Shown: positions 51,693 through 59,872 of the stretch, in pieces
Numbering within the stretch: the stretch's first letter is position 1
How the letters are laid out: every line of letters begins with the position of its first letter
DNA from: Herbinix sp.
GTDB taxonomy: Bacteria > Bacillota > Clostridia > Lachnospirales > Lachnospiraceae
DNA length: 64,000 bases
Assembly: GCA_029256105.1 (NCBI GenBank)
Contig: JAQSYO010000005.1
Span: 1-64,000 of the forward strand
Reading direction: 5' to 3'
Program-made: the position numbers and the translations under genes
Notes under the pieces: generated by a model
The model's database searches: none
Seen by the model: the letters and a program-made list of their open reading frames with translations, nothing else
Told to the model about the DNA's origin: nothing

Positions 51693-53197
51693 AAGAGCGA
51701 ATTATAGAGAATGAATATTGGTATGGGGCTTGTGTTAAGTATGGATTGAATATGCCGCTTCATGAAAAAAGCGAATGCATACTTGATTTTAGTAGTAATA
51801 CCACTCCAAATCAGGCAATGCCATTGTTAGTGTCCAGTAAGGGAAGATACCTTTGGGGAAAGACTGGCTTCGAAATTACTTTCCATAATGGTGAAATGGA
51901 ATTTCCTGATGATGTTCTACTCAAATCAGAGTTTGGGAATCTGAAAGGTGCTTATTTATCCGCTATGCAAGAGCATTTTCCTTTTCATCAGAAAATGCCA
52001 TCAAGAAATTTATTTCATAAAATTATCTATTGTACTTGGATAGAATTAACCTTTGATCAAAATCAAAAGGATATCCTGAAATACGCACAGAATATCTTAA
52101 ATAATGGAATGCCGGCAGGCGTATTGGTGATTGATGACGGTTGGTCTGAAAGTTATGGTGAGTGGAGATTTCATAGTGGTAAATTCCCTGAAGCAAAGAA
52201 GATGATTGATAACCTGCATGAAATGGGATTTGAAGTCATGCTTTGGGTATGCCCATATATTTCAGCAGATACGGTAGTTTACCGTGATGCTTTGAAAAAA
52301 GATATTTTAGTTAGGCAAGAGGATGGGGAACCCTACATAGTAAAATGGTGGAATGGATATTCCGCTGTTCTTGATATGTCCAATCAGAAAGCGCAGGAAT
52401 GGTTAAATAAGCAATTAAAAGAGTTGAGGTCAATGGGTGTGGATGGTTTTAAGTTTGATGGTGGAGACAGCATTTATTATAGAACAGATAATCAGACGGC
52501 CTTGAAGGTGAGTCCGGATGAGCATTGTAACCTGTGGGCTAAATTCGGTGAGCAGTTTGAATTCAACGAATTTCGAGCTTCCTTTAATGCAGGTGGCTAT
52601 GGTCTTCTTCAGAGACTTTGTGATAAAGAACACTCCTGGGGAAACACTGGAATTAATTCGTTAATTCCGGATACCTTACTTCAAGGGCTGACTGGTCATC
52701 CATATAGTTGCCCGGACATGATTGGTGGTGGAGAATATTTGAATTTTCTGGAGGTGGCTGAAGAAAGCCATGACCAAGAGTTATTTGTAAGACATTGTGA
52801 AATAGCTTGTCTGATGCCAGCAATTCAATTTTCTGCAGCACCCTTTCGAATTCTTAGTGAAGAGAACTTTAAATCAATTATGAGAAGTTTGGAGTTTAGA
52901 AATAAATATATTGATAAGATTTTGCATTACATAGAATTAGCAGCAGCGACCGGAGAACCTGTTATAAGATATATGAGCTATGAATTTCCGGAGGAGCCTG
53001 TGGAAAGGATTATCGATCAATTTATGTTAGGTGAGAGAATACTGGTGGCACCGGTTTATCAAAAAAACTGCACCGGAAGAGAAGTATATCTGCCAAAAGG
53101 TAATTGGAAATTTGGAGATGGAGAGGTAATGAGTAAGGGAGAAAAAATGTATATTAATTCTACTCCCGGCTGTCCTTTAGTATTTGAAAAAATATAA
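51689..53197 (+). CDS. GH31 family alpha-glycosidase, short form
   Basis: The 502-residue intracellular protein matches GH31: GVLVIDDGWSESYGEW, VMLWVCPYIS, the nucleophile Asp257 in GVDGFKFDGGD, LTGHPYSCPDMIGGGEY and RYMSYEFP. The N-terminal beta domain is shortened to ~120 residues. The usual acid/base motif with a Gly-Asp pair reads SWGNTG here, a marked change that may reflect an unusual subgroup. AAGGAG precedes the ATG, which lies inside the end of the chemoreceptor fragment. GH31 includes alpha-glucosidases, alpha-xylosidases, alpha-galactosidases and alpha-N-acetylgalactosaminidases. The last two fit the locus. Confidence 0.85.
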   Translation: MKERIIENEYWYGACVKYGLNMPLHEKSECILDFSSNTTPNQAMPLLVSSKGRYLWGKTGFEITFHNGEMEFPDDVLLKSEFGNLKGAYLSAMQEHFPFHQKMPSRNLFHKIIYCTWIELTFDQNQKDILKYAQNILNNGMPAGVLVIDDGWSESYGEWRFHSGKFPEAKKMIDNLHEMGFEVMLWVCPYISADTVVYRDALKKDILVRQEDGEPYIVKWWNGYSAVLDMSNQKAQEWLNKQLKELRSMGVDGFKFDGGDSIYYRTDNQTALKVSPDEHCNLWAKFGEQFEFNEFRASFNAGGYGLLQRLCDKEHSWGNTGINSLIPDTLLQGLTGHPYSCPDMIGGGEYLNFLEVAEESHDQELFVRHCEIACLMPAIQFSAAPFRILSEENFKSIMRSLEFRNKYIDKILHYIELAAATGEPVIRYMSYEFPEEPVERIIDQFMLGERILVAPVYQKNCTGREVYLPKGNWKFGDGEVMSKGEKMYINSTPGCPLVFEKI

Positions 53198-53321
53198 AGT
53201 GATAAACTTTTGTGAGATTAGCATTCCTATCATAATTTGATTTCATAGAAGAAATGATAATTTATTGATATATTTTTAGTAGATAATAATGTGGTGAACT
53301 AACAAGATAATTAGTAAATAT

Positions 53322-53358
53322 AAATCCCTTACTTTTCGAAGTCTGGGATTTTTTTTAT
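53322..53358 (+). terminator. Intrinsic terminator after GH31
   Basis: AAATCCC and GGGATTT pair across a 17-base loop and are followed by TTTTTTTT. The stem is short, but the T-tract is strong. Confidence 0.7.
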
Positions 53359-53380
53359 CCTAAAAGTACATCCGAAAGCC

Positions 53381-53434
53381 ATAAAAAAGATGAAAGCTAT
53401 AAAAAAGATGAAAGCTATAAAAAAGATGAAAGCC
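53381..53434 (+). repeat. 18-bp tandem repeat, three copies
   Basis: The unit ATAAAAAAGATGAAAGCT occurs three times (the last ends in CC), preceded by a partial copy. No gene overlaps it. The surrounding gap (53198-53781) contains the terminator, this repeat and the promoter below, with nothing else recognised. Confidence 0.9.
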
Positions 53435-53573
53435 ACAATAAAGGCATAAAATGCTCCTCTGGAATATAGAAGGTATGATATACTTAACGATTAATATAAG
53501 GGGGTATAAAACTTATCAAAGTTCTTCATTTTTATTTGTATTCTGAATTCTTATATTATATAGATAAGGCTTA

Positions 53574-53582
53574 TGCTATAAT
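53574..53582 (+). promoter_or_regulatory. Extended -10 promoter of the two-component genes
   Basis: TGCTATAAT forms an extended -10 and shares ten further bases (TTATGCTATAAT context) with the site at 45795. The -35 region (TATTAT) is weak. It lies 200 bases before the regulator ATG. Confidence 0.45.
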
Positions 53583-53781
53583 TATATATTAAATTTAACC
53601 AATTTAAAAAATTATGATGTTATATTTGTAAAATTTAAGAAAAATAATATAATTTCAGGAAATATAGTATGAATTTTGTAGCAGATTTCTAAACATTCGA
53701 TACGCAGAAGGTAATGAAAGTAAAAAATGATAGGATAGCTATGGAACATCCGCTTCTGTTTAATACGAAAGGAGAATTAAT

Positions 53782-54519
53782 ATGTATCAATTAGTCATAG
53801 TTGATGATGAGGAGAAGATATTAGAGGGAATTTCTGAATTATTTCCTTGGAACAATATTGGATTTAATGTTGCCGCACGTTTCCTTGATGCCAGAAGTGT
53901 ATTAACCTATGTAAAAAACAACCCGGTAGATGTGGTTATGACAGATATTTCAATGCCTGAAATGAATGGTATTGAACTTACAAAGGAACTAAAATGTTAT
54001 CCGGAGATTCAAATTGTTTTGTTCAGCAGTTATAGAGATTATGAATATATGCGTGCTGCAATCCATTATGGAATAAGTGATTATTTGCTGAAGCCGATTA
54101 GGTACGATGAATTGGTAACGTGTTTTGAAAAAATAAGAGCAAAGCTTGATGAAAAAAATATCATAGAAATCCCAAAACCGAAAACCTATTACAATGAAAT
54201 TATTGCACGTGTAGATCAATATTTGATAAATAATTACCAAAAAGCATCATTAGAAGGAGCTGCAGAAGCAGTGGGACTCAGCCCCAATTACCTATCAAAG
54301 ATATACAAAGAAAAATCCGGCAGCGGCTTCCTGGAACGGTTGAATCGAATTAAGATGGAAAAGGCCTGTGAGCTTTTAATGGATCCTAGCTATAAGCATT
54401 ATGAAATCGCATTTTACGTAGGGTATGACAATCCAAAGAATTTCTCAAGGGCATTCAAGACTTATTTTAATGTTAGCCCTATGGAGTATAGAAATGGTCA
54501 AAGGAAGGGGATAAATTAA
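53782..54519 (+). CDS. Short YesN-type response regulator
   Basis: The 245-residue protein joins a receiver domain (Asp8/Asp9; phosphoacceptor Asp55 in VVMTDISMPEMNG; Lys near YLLKPI) almost directly to an AraC domain (VGLSPNYLSKIYKEKSGSGFLERL; VGYDNPKNFSRAFKTYFNVSP). It lacks the ~250-residue middle domain of the other two YesN-type regulators in the window. AAAGGAG precedes the ATG. It is followed three bases later by its kinase, and probably activates the CUT1 and GH43 genes downstream. Confidence 0.94.
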   Translation: MYQLVIVDDEEKILEGISELFPWNNIGFNVAARFLDARSVLTYVKNNPVDVVMTDISMPEMNGIELTKELKCYPEIQIVLFSSYRDYEYMRAAIHYGISDYLLKPIRYDELVTCFEKIRAKLDEKNIIEIPKPKTYYNEIIARVDQYLINNYQKASLEGAAEAVGLSPNYLSKIYKEKSGSGFLERLNRIKMEKACELLMDPSYKHYEIAFYVGYDNPKNFSRAFKTYFNVSPMEYRNGQRKGIN

Positions 54520-54522
54520 TCC

Positions 54523-56316
54523 ATGCTGCATAAATTTTTCATTAAACGTTTCCGGACTTTTGCATTAATCATGATTATTCCCTTAATGATCATTTTTGGC
54601 ATTATGGGTTATCTTGTTATGAATGCGCAGCAGAATGATTTTAAGAAAATAGGAGTGAATTCCTTAACCAGTATCAATGATAATATTGTGAATATTATTT
54701 ACAGTTCAATCCATCAGCAAGATGTAACCATGAGAAATGCGCAATATATGATTTCCATGAAAAAACTAATGAGTCATGATATTTTGGTGTATCGGGATAT
54801 TATTTTTATGAATTCTATAATCAATTACTTAACAAGTGCTCAAACATCATACCGCTATATTGATTCTATTTATCTTTATATGGATGGACTGGATAATTTT
54901 CTGTCATCATCCTCTGATGAACTAGCTTCCTTCACTAGCTTTTATGATACGGAGTGGTATGATCACTATAGAAAAATACCGAAGGATAGCAATCAATTCG
55001 TTGAGACTAGGGAAGTGCAAAGACATAGTTATGATACAGCAAAAGAAGTAATTACCATATATAAGCGAATGTCATATGCTAAGGGAGTTATTGTATTAAA
55101 TGTAAAATCTGACAACTTTGGGGAGAGACTTAAGGACATGTTAAATCCCGGCCAAAGTTTCTTCTTTTTAAATAAGGACGGGGAAGTTTTATATAGAAAC
55201 AATAAACAAACAGAATCAATTGTAAATTTGGAAAATGATTTTTTCGGTAACATTACAAAGGAGTATGATGTAAAAGGAGAATATAGCCATAACCAGAAAT
55301 GGATTGAGGTGAATAAGGAATATTATCTGATTAATGTAATGCCGGACGATAATAATCAGACCTATTTGGTATCGATGATATCTTTTGATGCATTTACGGA
55401 TAATATTAGAGATTTTATAAGGCTTGCCTTAGCTATCTTAATGATTAATTTTCTTATAGTAATGCTTTTGGCTTGGATTACCACTAAAAGTGCATTTAAA
55501 CATATTACTTATCTGGTGGATGTGTTCAGCGCAGCAGAAAGAGGAGAAGAAGTTGAAAAACCGCAGCTATTTGTAAGGGATGAATATAATCTGATATTGA
55601 ATAATATTTTATTTCTCTTCATTAAAAATAACCAGATGCAATCGAATTTAATGGAAAAGCAGCATCAGAACCAGATATCCGAATTGATGGCACTTCAAAT
55701 GCAGATTAATCCACATTTTATTTTTAATACTCTTCAGACGATGGATTTGGAGGTTTTGAAAGAACTGGGGGGACAATCAACACTGCATACCTTAATTCAG
55801 GAACTATCCAGTATTATGAAGTATGCGCTGACGGATCCTACAGAATTAGTATCCTTAAAGGAAGAGCTAAATTATTTAAAGGCGTATATCGAAATTCAAG
55901 AAGTAAGATTTAACAATAATATCGTCACTTATTATGAAATAGATGATTCCTTGCTGGAGTACTCTGTTTTTCGTCTAATGCTTCAACCAATTATAGAAAA
56001 CAGTGTTAATCATGGGATTAGATCATCGAATGAACGATGTTGCATAAAAATCAGAGTTTATAGGATAAAGGATGATATCTGTTTTGATGTAATTGATAAT
56101 GGCGTGGGGATGACCAAGAATACCCTGAATGAACTGAAGATTAAGATTAATGATGCGAAATCTAAGAATATCGGACTGACCAATCTAAATCGACGTTTAA
56201 TCCTACGCTATGGTGAATACAGCAGACTGAAAATTCAAAGTAAAAAGGACATGGGAACAGTTATTAGATTTAAAATACCGATAGAGGAGATGGAAAGAGA
56301 AAGAATGATATTGTAA
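54523..56316 (+). CDS. YesM-type sensor histidine kinase
   Basis: The 597-residue protein has a membrane segment near residues 12-32, a Cache-like extracellular domain, a second membrane segment near 295-320, and a HAMP-like linker. The His_kinase domain contains the phosphoacceptor in LQMQINPHFIFNTL. The ATPase domain shows IIENSVNHGI, DNGVGMTKN and IGLTNLNRRL. It starts three bases after the regulator, so translation is coupled. It probably senses an extracellular xylo- or arabino-oligosaccharide directly or via the binding lipoprotein; this is inferred from the GH43 gene in the same locus. Confidence 0.94.
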   Translation: MLHKFFIKRFRTFALIMIIPLMIIFGIMGYLVMNAQQNDFKKIGVNSLTSINDNIVNIIYSSIHQQDVTMRNAQYMISMKKLMSHDILVYRDIIFMNSIINYLTSAQTSYRYIDSIYLYMDGLDNFLSSSSDELASFTSFYDTEWYDHYRKIPKDSNQFVETREVQRHSYDTAKEVITIYKRMSYAKGVIVLNVKSDNFGERLKDMLNPGQSFFFLNKDGEVLYRNNKQTESIVNLENDFFGNITKEYDVKGEYSHNQKWIEVNKEYYLINVMPDDNNQTYLVSMISFDAFTDNIRDFIRLALAILMINFLIVMLLAWITTKSAFKHITYLVDVFSAAERGEEVEKPQLFVRDEYNLILNNILFLFIKNNQMQSNLMEKQHQNQISELMALQMQINPHFIFNTLQTMDLEVLKELGGQSTLHTLIQELSSIMKYALTDPTELVSLKEELNYLKAYIEIQEVRFNNNIVTYYEIDDSLLEYSVFRLMLQPIIENSVNHGIRSSNERCCIKIRVYRIKDDICFDVIDNGVGMTKNTLNELKIKINDAKSKNIGLTNLNRRLILRYGEYSRLKIQSKKDMGTVIRFKIPIEEMERERMIL

Positions 56317-56442
56317 TGATAATGATATAAACGGTAAGTAAATATGGTGGCATATGTAATTAAGGAGATAAAAGATTAAAAATGATACTATCCATCTAAA
56401 ACACAGTAAAATATGAATTCTTATATTAGAACAGATGCCTTT

Positions 56443-56471
56443 TTGAGATGGGCATTCAATGATAGAATACT
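56443..56471 (+). promoter_or_regulatory. Candidate promoter of the CUT1-GH43 operon
   Basis: TTGAGA (-35) and AATACT (-10) are separated by 17 bases and lie 70 bases before the binding-protein start. The -10 match is weak, as expected for an activator-dependent promoter. Confidence 0.4.
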
Positions 56472-56540
56472 ATTATTGAAAGGACTTATTTCTTATGAAT
56501 TAAGGACATTCAATTAATAAAAATGGGAGGTATTTTATTT

Positions 56541-57911
56541 ATGAAACAGAAAAAGGTTTTAGCGGTCATTCTTGCTACTATGATGTCAATTTCTCTTGTG
56601 GCATGTAGTAAAGACAGTTCTGACAGCAATGCTACCAATTCAAGTACGGAACCTAAAGTTACTGGCTCTGCTGATGCAGGTTCAACGGATGCAGGTTCTA
56701 CCGACAAACATGATCCGGTAACACTTCGTTTCTCTTGGTGGGGGGGAGATCCAAGACACGAAGCAACATTAGCTGTTATTGATGCATTTGAAAAAGAAAA
56801 TCCTTGGATTACAATTGAAGCCGAGTACGGTGCACAAGATGGGTATAATGATAAACTTATGACTCAGTTTGCATCTGGTACGGCACCTGATATTATCCAG
56901 CTAGAGACTGGTGCAGCACCTGAATATTATGGTCAGGGTCAGCTATTAAATCTTTCTGAAACAAGTATTGATTTTTCAAATTTTGATGCAACATTCCTTG
57001 AAAATAACGGACAATTCGGCTCCGGAAGCCAGTATGCAATCCCTATGGGTAAGGCAGGAACTGCAATCGTCGTTAATAAGGATTTGGCTGATAAGATTGG
57101 AATTGACTTCAGTAAACCGTATGATTGGGATCAGTTAATTGAATGGGGTAAACAGGTACAGGCTTATGACCCTTCCCTATATCTTATCTCTGGTAATGAG
57201 TCCTATATGATGCCGTTTGTACTGCGTGCTATGGCAAGGCAAATGAACGGACTGCCTATCATCAATGATCAAGAAGGTAAGTTAAACATGACGGAAGAGC
57301 AATTTACGCAGGCACTTGAGTTTGTAAAACAATTATATGAAAACAACGTAGCGGTTCCTCTATCCTATATGGCTACCTATGGAGTGAACAACCAGGACGA
57401 TCCAAATTGGATTGCCGGTAAATACGTTGCCTACGTAGGTTATACTTCATCAGCTAATGTAATGCAGGCTGCAAACCCGACACCTAATTATATTGCAGGA
57501 AACCTACCGATACTTGCAAATGCAAAGAGCGATGGTTGGGTGAATGACTGTCCTCAGTATGTAGGTATTTATGCAAAATCACAACATCCAGAAGAGGCTG
57601 CCTTATTCTTAGACTACTTCTTTAATAATGAAGAATCAATGAAAACTTTGGGTACAGTTCGTTCTGTTCCACCTACTGAAAAAGCTCAAGCTCTTACTTT
57701 GGAAGCTGGAACTCTGAATGCTTTAACAAAGATGGCTGTTGATGTAAGTATGCAGTACAACGGTTTATCAGACTCCGGCAAGACAACCAGTGCTGAGGTT
57801 AGTGCCATACTGAATGATGCATATGAAAACGTTGCTTTTGGTGAAAAAACACCGGCAGAAGAAGCAAAAGAAATAGTAGAATTAATTAATGATTACTTAT
57901 CAGCACAATAA
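56541..57911 (+). CDS. CUT1 sugar-binding lipoprotein (pentose-oligosaccharide locus)
   Basis: The ~456-residue protein has a signal peptide with lipobox SLVACS, a Ser/Thr/Ala-Gly linker with short GSTDAGSTD repeats, and a type 1 binding fold (LRFSWWGGDPRHEATLAVID; GTAPDIIQLE; YAIPMGKAGTAIVVNKDLAD). ATG 56541 follows GGGAGG at 10 bases; an ATG 18 bases upstream overlaps that site. A strong terminator follows the gene and should reduce transcription of the permeases. It probably binds xylo- or arabino-oligosaccharides, which is inferred from GH43 downstream. Confidence 0.93.
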   Translation: MKQKKVLAVILATMMSISLVACSKDSSDSNATNSSTEPKVTGSADAGSTDAGSTDKHDPVTLRFSWWGGDPRHEATLAVIDAFEKENPWITIEAEYGAQDGYNDKLMTQFASGTAPDIIQLETGAAPEYYGQGQLLNLSETSIDFSNFDATFLENNGQFGSGSQYAIPMGKAGTAIVVNKDLADKIGIDFSKPYDWDQLIEWGKQVQAYDPSLYLISGNESYMMPFVLRAMARQMNGLPIINDQEGKLNMTEEQFTQALEFVKQLYENNVAVPLSYMATYGVNNQDDPNWIAGKYVAYVGYTSSANVMQAANPTPNYIAGNLPILANAKSDGWVNDCPQYVGIYAKSQHPEEAALFLDYFFNNEESMKTLGTVRSVPPTEKAQALTLEAGTLNALTKMAVDVSMQYNGLSDSGKTTSAEVSAILNDAYENVAFGEKTPAEEAKEIVELINDYLSAQ

Positions 57912-57945
57912 TTACTTATAAAAAACATATAATTCTTCTAGGAGA

Positions 57946-57979
57946 AAGGGATATCTCTTATTTAGATATCCCTTTTTTA
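57946..57979 (+). terminator. Strong terminator between binding-protein and permease genes
   Basis: AAAGGGATATCT and AGATATCCCTTT form a perfect 12-bp stem with a 7-base loop, followed by TTT. It occupies the same operon position as the terminator at 3565. Confidence 0.9.
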
Positions 57980-57998
57980 ACAAGCGAGGTGATAGGGA

Positions 57999-58892
57999 AT
58001 GAAAAGATCAAAAAGTGCTAAACGGGGTTATAAAGCTTACATATATATATTACCTTGGTTGATTGGCTTAATGGTGTTACAATTATATCCTTTTGTAGCT
58101 TCTTTGATATATTCATTTACCAATTATAATGCATTTGGAAAAATGAATTTTGTTGGTCTTGATAATTATATCAGATTATTTACAAAGGATAAGGAATTCT
58201 ACAAATCCCTGGGAGTGACTATAAAATATACCTTGCTGACGGTGCCCGGTAAAATCATTTTATCCTTAGCGATTGCTGTGATGTTAAATAAGGCAAGAAA
58301 GGGCATCGGTATTATGAGGACTGTATTCTATCTGCCATCTTTATTCGGTGGAAGCATAGCAGTTGCACTTCTTTGGAAACTGTTATTTATGGATAGTGGT
58401 TTAATAAATTCAATGCTACATGTCTTTGGAATCAGCCCTGTATCATGGTTGGGCGATCCTAAGATTGCACTTGCAACACTTAGTTCATTAGAAATTTGGC
58501 AATTCGGTTCTTCTATGGTTATGTTTCTGGCTGCACTCAAGCAGGTACCGCAATCCTTATATGAAGCTGCAGGTATTGATGGAGCAAACAAAATACAAGC
58601 ATTCCTTAAAGTTACATTTCCACAGATTACTCCTATTTTATTCTTTACAATTATCATGCAGACAATTAACGCGCTGCAAAACTTTACATCAGCATTTGTC
58701 ATTACGAAGGGCGGACCGGTGAAATCTACCTATATGCTGGGCTTAAAGCTTTATAATGACGGCTTCGCTTTTTATAAGATGGGATATGCAAGTGCTTCTT
58801 CCTGGGTTATCTTTATGTTAATCTTAAGTATCACGCTTGTCCTGTTTGGAACACAGAAATTCTGGGTGTTTTATGAAGATGAGGCCAAATAA
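57999..58892 (+). CDS. CUT1 sugar ABC transporter permease (MsmF/UgpA-type)
   Basis: The 297-residue membrane protein has a basic N-terminus, about six hydrophobic segments and the EAA loop EAAGIDGANKIQAFLKVTFP near residue 190. GGTGATAGGG precedes the ATG, 20 bases beyond the terminator. It forms the pore with the permease at 58939. No ATPase is encoded nearby. Confidence 0.93.
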   Translation: MKRSKSAKRGYKAYIYILPWLIGLMVLQLYPFVASLIYSFTNYNAFGKMNFVGLDNYIRLFTKDKEFYKSLGVTIKYTLLTVPGKIILSLAIAVMLNKARKGIGIMRTVFYLPSLFGGSIAVALLWKLLFMDSGLINSMLHVFGISPVSWLGDPKIALATLSSLEIWQFGSSMVMFLAALKQVPQSLYEAAGIDGANKIQAFLKVTFPQITPILFFTIIMQTINALQNFTSAFVITKGGPVKSTYMLGLKLYNDGFAFYKMGYASASSWVIFMLILSITLVLFGTQKFWVFYEDEAK

Positions 58893-58938
58893 TTCCATAT
58901 ATGCAATAATGTTGAAATAAAGAATGAAGGTGAGAATA

Positions 58939-59787
58939 ATGAATAAAAAACAAAAAACGAATATACGCGAGGCTTTTGTATATGCCCGTTTCATAATTTT
59001 GGGATTAATCATGATTTATCCGTTGATTTGGATGTTTTTTGCAAGCTTTAAATCCAACGAAGAGATCTTTGGTTCCCTAAGTCTGCTTCCCAAAAGCTTC
59101 AGCCTACAGCCGTATCTCAATGGTTGGAAAAGTGTTGGTGGACTAACCTATGGGAATTTCTTTCTGAATACATTTAAATTAGTGCTTCCAACTACATTGT
59201 TTACCGTAATATCCAGTACGCTTGTGGCTTATGGCTTCACACGTTTCGAGTTTAAGGGAAAGAAAATATTATTTGGAATATTGATTTCTACTCTTATGTT
59301 ACCGAATGCAGTTATCATTATTCCTAGATATACAATATTCAGGACATTGCACGTTTTAGATTCCTATTGGCCATTTTACCTGGCAGCTATTTTTGCGTGT
59401 TATCCGTTCTTTATCTATATGTTGATTCAGTTCATGAGAGGATTACCGGTTGAATTGGATGAATCAGCTTATATGGATGGATGCGGAACCTTTCGGGTAT
59501 TATATGGAATTTTATTACCTCTTTTAAAACCTGCATTATTTTCCGCCGGACTATTCCAATTCCTTTGGACCTATAATGATTACTTTAACTCCTTGATTTA
59601 TATTAATTCGGTAAAGAAATTTACAATTTCTCTGGCGCTACGTCTATCCATCGATGCTGAGACAGTGATTCAATGGAATCAAGTAATGGCAATGGCGTGT
59701 GTTGCTGTTATTCCGGTTGTAATTCTATTCTTCTTTGCTCAAAAATATTTTGTTGAAGGCATTTCAACGACAGGTTTAAAAGGCTAA
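58939..59787 (+). CDS. CUT1 sugar ABC transporter permease (MsmG/UgpE-type)
   Basis: The ~282-residue protein has about six membrane segments and a divergent EAA loop (DESAYMDGCGTFRVLYGILLP near residue 180). The C-terminus FVEGISTTGLKG is typical of the MsmG branch. ATG 58939 follows AAGGTGAG at 5 bases; the upstream in-frame ATG at 58924 precedes that site and is unlikely. It partners the permease at 57999. Confidence 0.93.
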   Translation: MNKKQKTNIREAFVYARFIILGLIMIYPLIWMFFASFKSNEEIFGSLSLLPKSFSLQPYLNGWKSVGGLTYGNFFLNTFKLVLPTTLFTVISSTLVAYGFTRFEFKGKKILFGILISTLMLPNAVIIIPRYTIFRTLHVLDSYWPFYLAAIFACYPFFIYMLIQFMRGLPVELDESAYMDGCGTFRVLYGILLPLLKPALFSAGLFQFLWTYNDYFNSLIYINSVKKFTISLALRLSIDAETVIQWNQVMAMACVAVIPVVILFFFAQKYFVEGISTTGLKG

Positions 59788-59872
59788 TACAAGGTAAAGT
59801 AGTTGTATCGTTGTTGTTATTGAATAAGGTACTGGAAGTGCTGGAATGATTTCAATTTAAGGAGGTACTCAT

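Noticed and set aside
53381-53434. CRISPR-like array
   Set aside because: The 18-bp units are contiguous without spacers, as are the arrays at 29650 and 61437. No cas genes are present.
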